Shown piece by piece: positions 15,182 through 17,439 of a DNA stretch of 17,439 nucleotides. Position 1 is the first letter of the stretch, and every line of letters starts with the position of its first letter. Origin of the DNA: CAWUJT01 sp963922715 (GTDB taxonomy: Bacteria; Pseudomonadota; Alphaproteobacteria; Rhodobacterales; Rhodobacteraceae); NCBI GenBank assembly GCA_963922715.1, contig CAWUJT010000046.1:1-17439 (forward strand). Direction: 5' to 3'. Made by a program: the position numbers and the translations under genes. Below the pieces are notes generated by a model. The model searched no databases and had not been told where the DNA came from. It worked only from the letters and a program-made list of their open reading frames with translations.

Positions 15182-15202
15182 CATTTCTTGACTTGGGTGA
15201 AC

Positions 15203-15901
15203 TTAATTGCCCGTGGCACTTTCCACAGATACAGTCACACCAGGGCCCATGGTTGAGCTGAGGGCGATCTTTTTCATATAGGCCCCCTTAGCCCCGGCCG
15301 GTTTGGCTTTGGCCACGGCATCGACAAAGGCGCGGATGTTTTCTGTGAGTTTGCCTTCCTCGAACGAGGCTTTGCCGACACCAGCATGCACCACACCCGC
15401 CTTTTCGACCTTGAATTGCACTTGTCCGCCCTTGGCATCTTGGACGGCTTTGGCCACATCCATGGTCACTGTGCCAACCTTGGGGTTTGGCATCAGGTTC
15501 CGTGGCCCGAGGATTTTGCCCAAGCGCCCCACAATCGGCATCATGTCAGGGGTCGCGATGCAGCGGTCAAACGCGATGGTCCCGCCTTGGATCGTTTCCA
15601 TCAAATCCTCGGCCCCAACGATGTCTGCACCAGCCTCTTTGGCTTCGTCGGCTTTTGGGCCGCGTGCAAAAACCGCCACGCGCAAAGATTTGCCCGTTCC
15701 ATTGGGCAGGCTGACAACGCCGCGCACCATTTGATCCGCATGACGGGGATCAACACCCAGGCACATCGCAATCTCAACGGTCTCGTCGAATTTGGCCGAG
15801 GCATTGGACTTGACCAAGGTGACGGCTTCTTCGACGCTGACGTTCTCTTTTCCAGCCATAGCGTCCCGGGCGGAGCGGGTTCTTTTTCCAAGCTTTGCCA
15901 T
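15203..15901 (-). CDS. rplA: 50S ribosomal protein L1
   Basis: The 232-residue protein forms the mobile L1 stalk at the ribosomal E site. It begins MAKLGKRTRSARDAMAGKE and carries the family blocks FDETVEIAMCLGVDPRHADQMVRG, GKILGPRNLMPNPKVGTVT and TMGPGVTVSVES. It starts one base after rplK, and its Shine-Dalgarno GAGGTG lies inside the last rplK codons, so the two are coupled. In other bacteria L1 represses the rplK-rplA mRNA. Unlike the usual order, rplJ does not follow: the convergent sit operon does. Confidence 0.97.
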   Translation of the reverse strand: MAKLGKRTRSARDAMAGKENVSVEEAVTLVKSNASAKFDETVEIAMCLGVDPRHADQMVRGVVSLPNGTGKSLRVAVFARGPKADEAKEAGADIVGAEDLMETIQGGTIAFDRCIATPDMMPIVGRLGKILGPRNLMPNPKVGTVTMDVAKAVQDAKGGQVQFKVEKAGVVHAGVGKASFEEGKLTENIRAFVDAVAKAKPAGAKGAYMKKIALSSTMGPGVTVSVESATGN

Positions 15902-15902
15902 C

Positions 15903-16352
15903 TTATTTCACCTCTATGCCCATAGATTTCGCTGACCCAAGGATGATCTGCATCGCCCCTTCGACATCGTTGGCATTCAGATCTTTCATCTTCGCCTCAG
16001 CGATTTCCTTGAGTTGCGCAGGTGTGATCGTGGCCACGGTCTCCCGCCCAGGGTTTTCTGCCCCGCGCGGACGGTTGCGCTTGCCAACGTTCTTCAACCC
16101 TGCAGCTTTCTTGAGGTAGTAGGACGCAGGCGGCGTTTTGATGTCCATGGTGAAAGACTTGTCTTGATAGTAGGTGATCACGGTCGGACAGGGGGCGCCA
16201 GGCTCCATATCTTGGGTCTTGGCATTGAACGCCTTACAAAATTCCATGATGTTTATGCCCCTTTGTCCCAATGCGGGACCAACGGGGGGGCTTGGGTTGG
16301 CTTGGCCTGCAGGAACCTGCAGCTTCATTGTGCCGGCCAGCTTTTTTGCCAT
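15903..16352 (-). CDS. rplK: 50S ribosomal protein L11
   Basis: The 149-residue protein starts MAKKLAGTMKLQVPAGQANP. The frame runs 13 residues further upstream, but this ATG fits the family and has AAGGA eight bases before it. The N-terminal domain has the proline-rich PSPPVGPALGQRGINIMEF. The C-terminal RNA-binding domain has KTPPASYYLKKAAGL and LNANDVEGAMQIILGSAKSMGIEV. The GRETVATIT stretch makes it slightly longer than the E. coli protein, as I recall for Rhodobacteraceae. It binds the GTPase-associated region of 23S rRNA. Confidence 0.97.
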   Translation of the reverse strand: MAKKLAGTMKLQVPAGQANPSPPVGPALGQRGINIMEFCKAFNAKTQDMEPGAPCPTVITYYQDKSFTMDIKTPPASYYLKKAAGLKNVGKRNRPRGAENPGRETVATITPAQLKEIAEAKMKDLNANDVEGAMQIILGSAKSMGIEVK

Positions 16353-16364
16353 CGGCTGTTTCCT

Positions 16365-16381
16365 TTCCATCGGCCATGGAA
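16365..16381 (-). promoter_or_regulatory. rplK leader hairpin beside the ribosome site (L1 control candidate)
   Basis: In the mRNA, TTCCAT and ATGGAA form a perfect 6-bp stem with loop GGCCG; the 3' arm abuts the AAGGA ribosome site. In E. coli and many bacteria L1 binds a leader structure in this mRNA. Whether this stem is the L1 site is inferred from position only. Confidence 0.4.
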
Positions 16382-16462
16382 CGCGATCCACGGCGGTTTA
16401 TGTGGCGTGGTCCGATGTGCTGCGCGCGTGCAGCCTACCTCCCACGATAAGTGTCTCAAGTC

Positions 16463-16497
16463 TTTGGACCTAAAACATCTTGGGCATTTGGACCTAA
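16463..16497 (-). repeat. Two 11-base direct repeats in the rplK upstream region
   Basis: TTTGGACCTAA occurs at 16463-16473 and 16487-16497, 24 bases apart start to start (as TTAGGTCCAAA on the coding strand). The spacing is close to two helical turns, which would place two protein sites on roughly the same face of the DNA. No known consensus is recognised. Confidence 0.5.
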
Positions 16498-16545
16498 TCT
16501 TCTGAAATAACAAGCCCAATATGCAAAAATTCCACGTCTGTGCCC

Positions 16546-16551
16546 TGTCAA
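16546..16551 (-). promoter_or_regulatory. Candidate -35 element of an rplKA promoter
   Basis: TTGACA stands just beyond the nusG stop on the minus strand. At 17-18 bases there is only TTTTGC or TTTGCA; CATATT lies too far away at 22. It may be a weak or activator-dependent promoter for rplKA, which otherwise could be transcribed from upstream of secE. Confidence 0.3.
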
Positions 16552-16565
16552 TGTAGGCCAGCGGT

Positions 16566-17099
16566 TTAACTTGATTTCATCACCTGCGTGTACTTCAACT
16601 CCACGGGTGTTGAACGTCCAAAGATCGACACAGAGACTTTCAGGCTTTGCGCCTCGTCATCGACACCTTCCACAGCGCCGGAAAAACCCTCAAACGGTCC
16701 GTCTGTTACATTCACCGTCTCGCCAATCTCAAAGGTGATAAGGTTGCGCGGCGCAGCTTCGCCTTCTTGGACCCTTCCAAGAATGGCTTGGACCTCTGCA
16801 TCGCGCATTGGCATCGGTTTGCCTTGGGGGCCCAGAAAGCCCGTGACGCGGTTGATCGAGTTGATCAGGTGATAGCCTTCATCCGACATTTCCATCCGTA
16901 CCAACACATATCCGGGCATAAACCGCCGCTCTGTCGTGACCTTCTTGCCCCGGCGAATTTCCAGCACTTCTTCGGTGGGCACGATCACGTCTTCGATCTG
17001 GTCTTGCAAACCATTTTCTTCGACCGCCGTTTTGATCTGTTGCGCGATACGCTTTTCAAAGTTCGAAAGCACCGATACGGAATACCATCGTTTTGCCAT
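16566..17099 (-). CDS. nusG: Transcription termination/antitermination protein NusG
   Basis: The 177-residue protein starts at MAKRWYSVSVLSNFEKRIAQ (ATG at 17099). The frame extends 16 residues further, but that part is not NusG-like. The NGN domain (about 1-110) has the RNA polymerase clamp-binding surface with FMPGYVLVRMEM (60-71) and NRVTGFLG (83-90). The KOW domain (about 125-160) has FEIGETVNVTDGPFEGFSG. NusG increases elongation processivity and links RNA polymerase to Rho or to ribosomal protein S10. It follows secE by 128 bases, the standard order. Confidence 0.96.
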   Translation of the reverse strand: MAKRWYSVSVLSNFEKRIAQQIKTAVEENGLQDQIEDVIVPTEEVLEIRRGKKVTTERRFMPGYVLVRMEMSDEGYHLINSINRVTGFLGPQGKPMPMRDAEVQAILGRVQEGEAAPRNLITFEIGETVNVTDGPFEGFSGAVEGVDDEAQSLKVSVSIFGRSTPVELKYTQVMKSS

Positions 17100-17227
17100 G
17101 GATGTGTTACCCTCATTTCGGGCTCCAGCGGCCCAAAGTCTGCTCATGTGACGCGGCCGTGAGAAGAATCACAGGCCTTGGTTTTCAGGATGCCGGTTTA
17201 GAAGGCTGCGCGCCGTAATTCAAGGGT

Positions 17228-17428
17228 TTACCCCAACAGCGCGTTGAGCAGCGCCTCAAGCCCGGTGCGGATGCCAAGATCGACAAGGAAAAAGAAAAGT
17301 GTGACCAGCACGGCCATGATGAACACCATCACCGAGGTCAGCACCAATTCACGCCGCCCGGGCCAGACGATCTTGGAGACTTCGGCGCGCGTTTGTTCGA
17401 TAAAGCGCAAAGGATTTGTCAGGGCCAT
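17228..17428 (-). CDS. secE: Preprotein translocase subunit SecE
   Basis: This 66-residue protein is the single-span form of SecE that clamps SecY in the inner-membrane translocon. EVSKIVWPGRRE (16-27) is the conserved amphipathic segment before the membrane helix (about 29-55). The ATG at 17428 has GGAG seven bases upstream at the window edge, so the gene is complete. It is the first gene of the secE-nusG-rplKA block visible here; its promoter lies outside the window. Confidence 0.95.
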   Translation of the reverse strand: MALTNPLRFIEQTRAEVSKIVWPGRRELVLTSVMVFIMAVLVTLFFFLVDLGIRTGLEALLNALLG

Positions 17429-17439
17429 GGACCACTCCG

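Overview
The window is a stretch of an alphaproteobacterial chromosome, most probably from the Rhodobacteraceae (Roseobacter group). The full-length RpoB, RpoC, L10, L11, L1, NusG and SecE look like that lineage, L10 ends in the tandem GAPAANIA motif, and base composition is moderate by eye. I cannot name a genus from sequence alone.

Layout, right to left on the minus strand: secE (17228-17428), nusG (16566-17099), rplK and rplA (15203-16352), rplJ and rplL (10442-11404), rpoB (6068-10204), a small unrecognised 72-residue gene (5768-5986) and rpoC (1548-5756), closed by a strong intrinsic terminator at 1486-1519. This is the usual secE-nusG-rplKAJL-rpoBC block, with two departures. A complete four-gene manganese/iron ABC transporter operon (sitABCD type, plus strand, 11722-15155) sits between rplA and rplJ. 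The small predicted coiled-coil gene sits between rpoB and rpoC, with its stop codon touching the rpoC Shine-Dalgarno sequence.

The transporter splits the ribosomal/RNA polymerase block into secE-nusG-rplKA and rplJL-rpoB-orf72-rpoC. sitD and rplA converge on a hairpin shaped as a two-way terminator (15155-15181). rplJ and sitA diverge from a 317-base region that should hold both promoters. That region contains three palindromes, a TTGACA element upstream of sitA, and an rplJ leader in which one C-rich strand can pair either with an upstream G-rich strand or with the Shine-Dalgarno sequence. The second arrangement fits the known L10 feedback control of rplJL translation.

Beyond rpoC, the usual rpsL-rpsG-fusA-tuf genes are absent. 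Positions 963-1485 hold no intact gene. They hold two gene remnants: on the minus strand the C-terminal part of a carboxymuconolactone decarboxylase (CMD)-family protein interrupted by an in-frame TAA, and on the plus strand the C-terminal half of a cupin. Both lack their 5' ends and meet head to head, as one deletion across a divergent gene pair would leave them. A small glycosyltransferase-like gene (150-962) precedes them.

I see no CRISPR array, tRNA or rRNA gene, insertion sequence or phage gene. The most notable points are the transporter embedded in the ribosomal/RNA polymerase block, the small gene between rpoB and rpoC, and the leader and operator-like structures between rplJ and sitA. 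I do not see a new defence or catalytic system.
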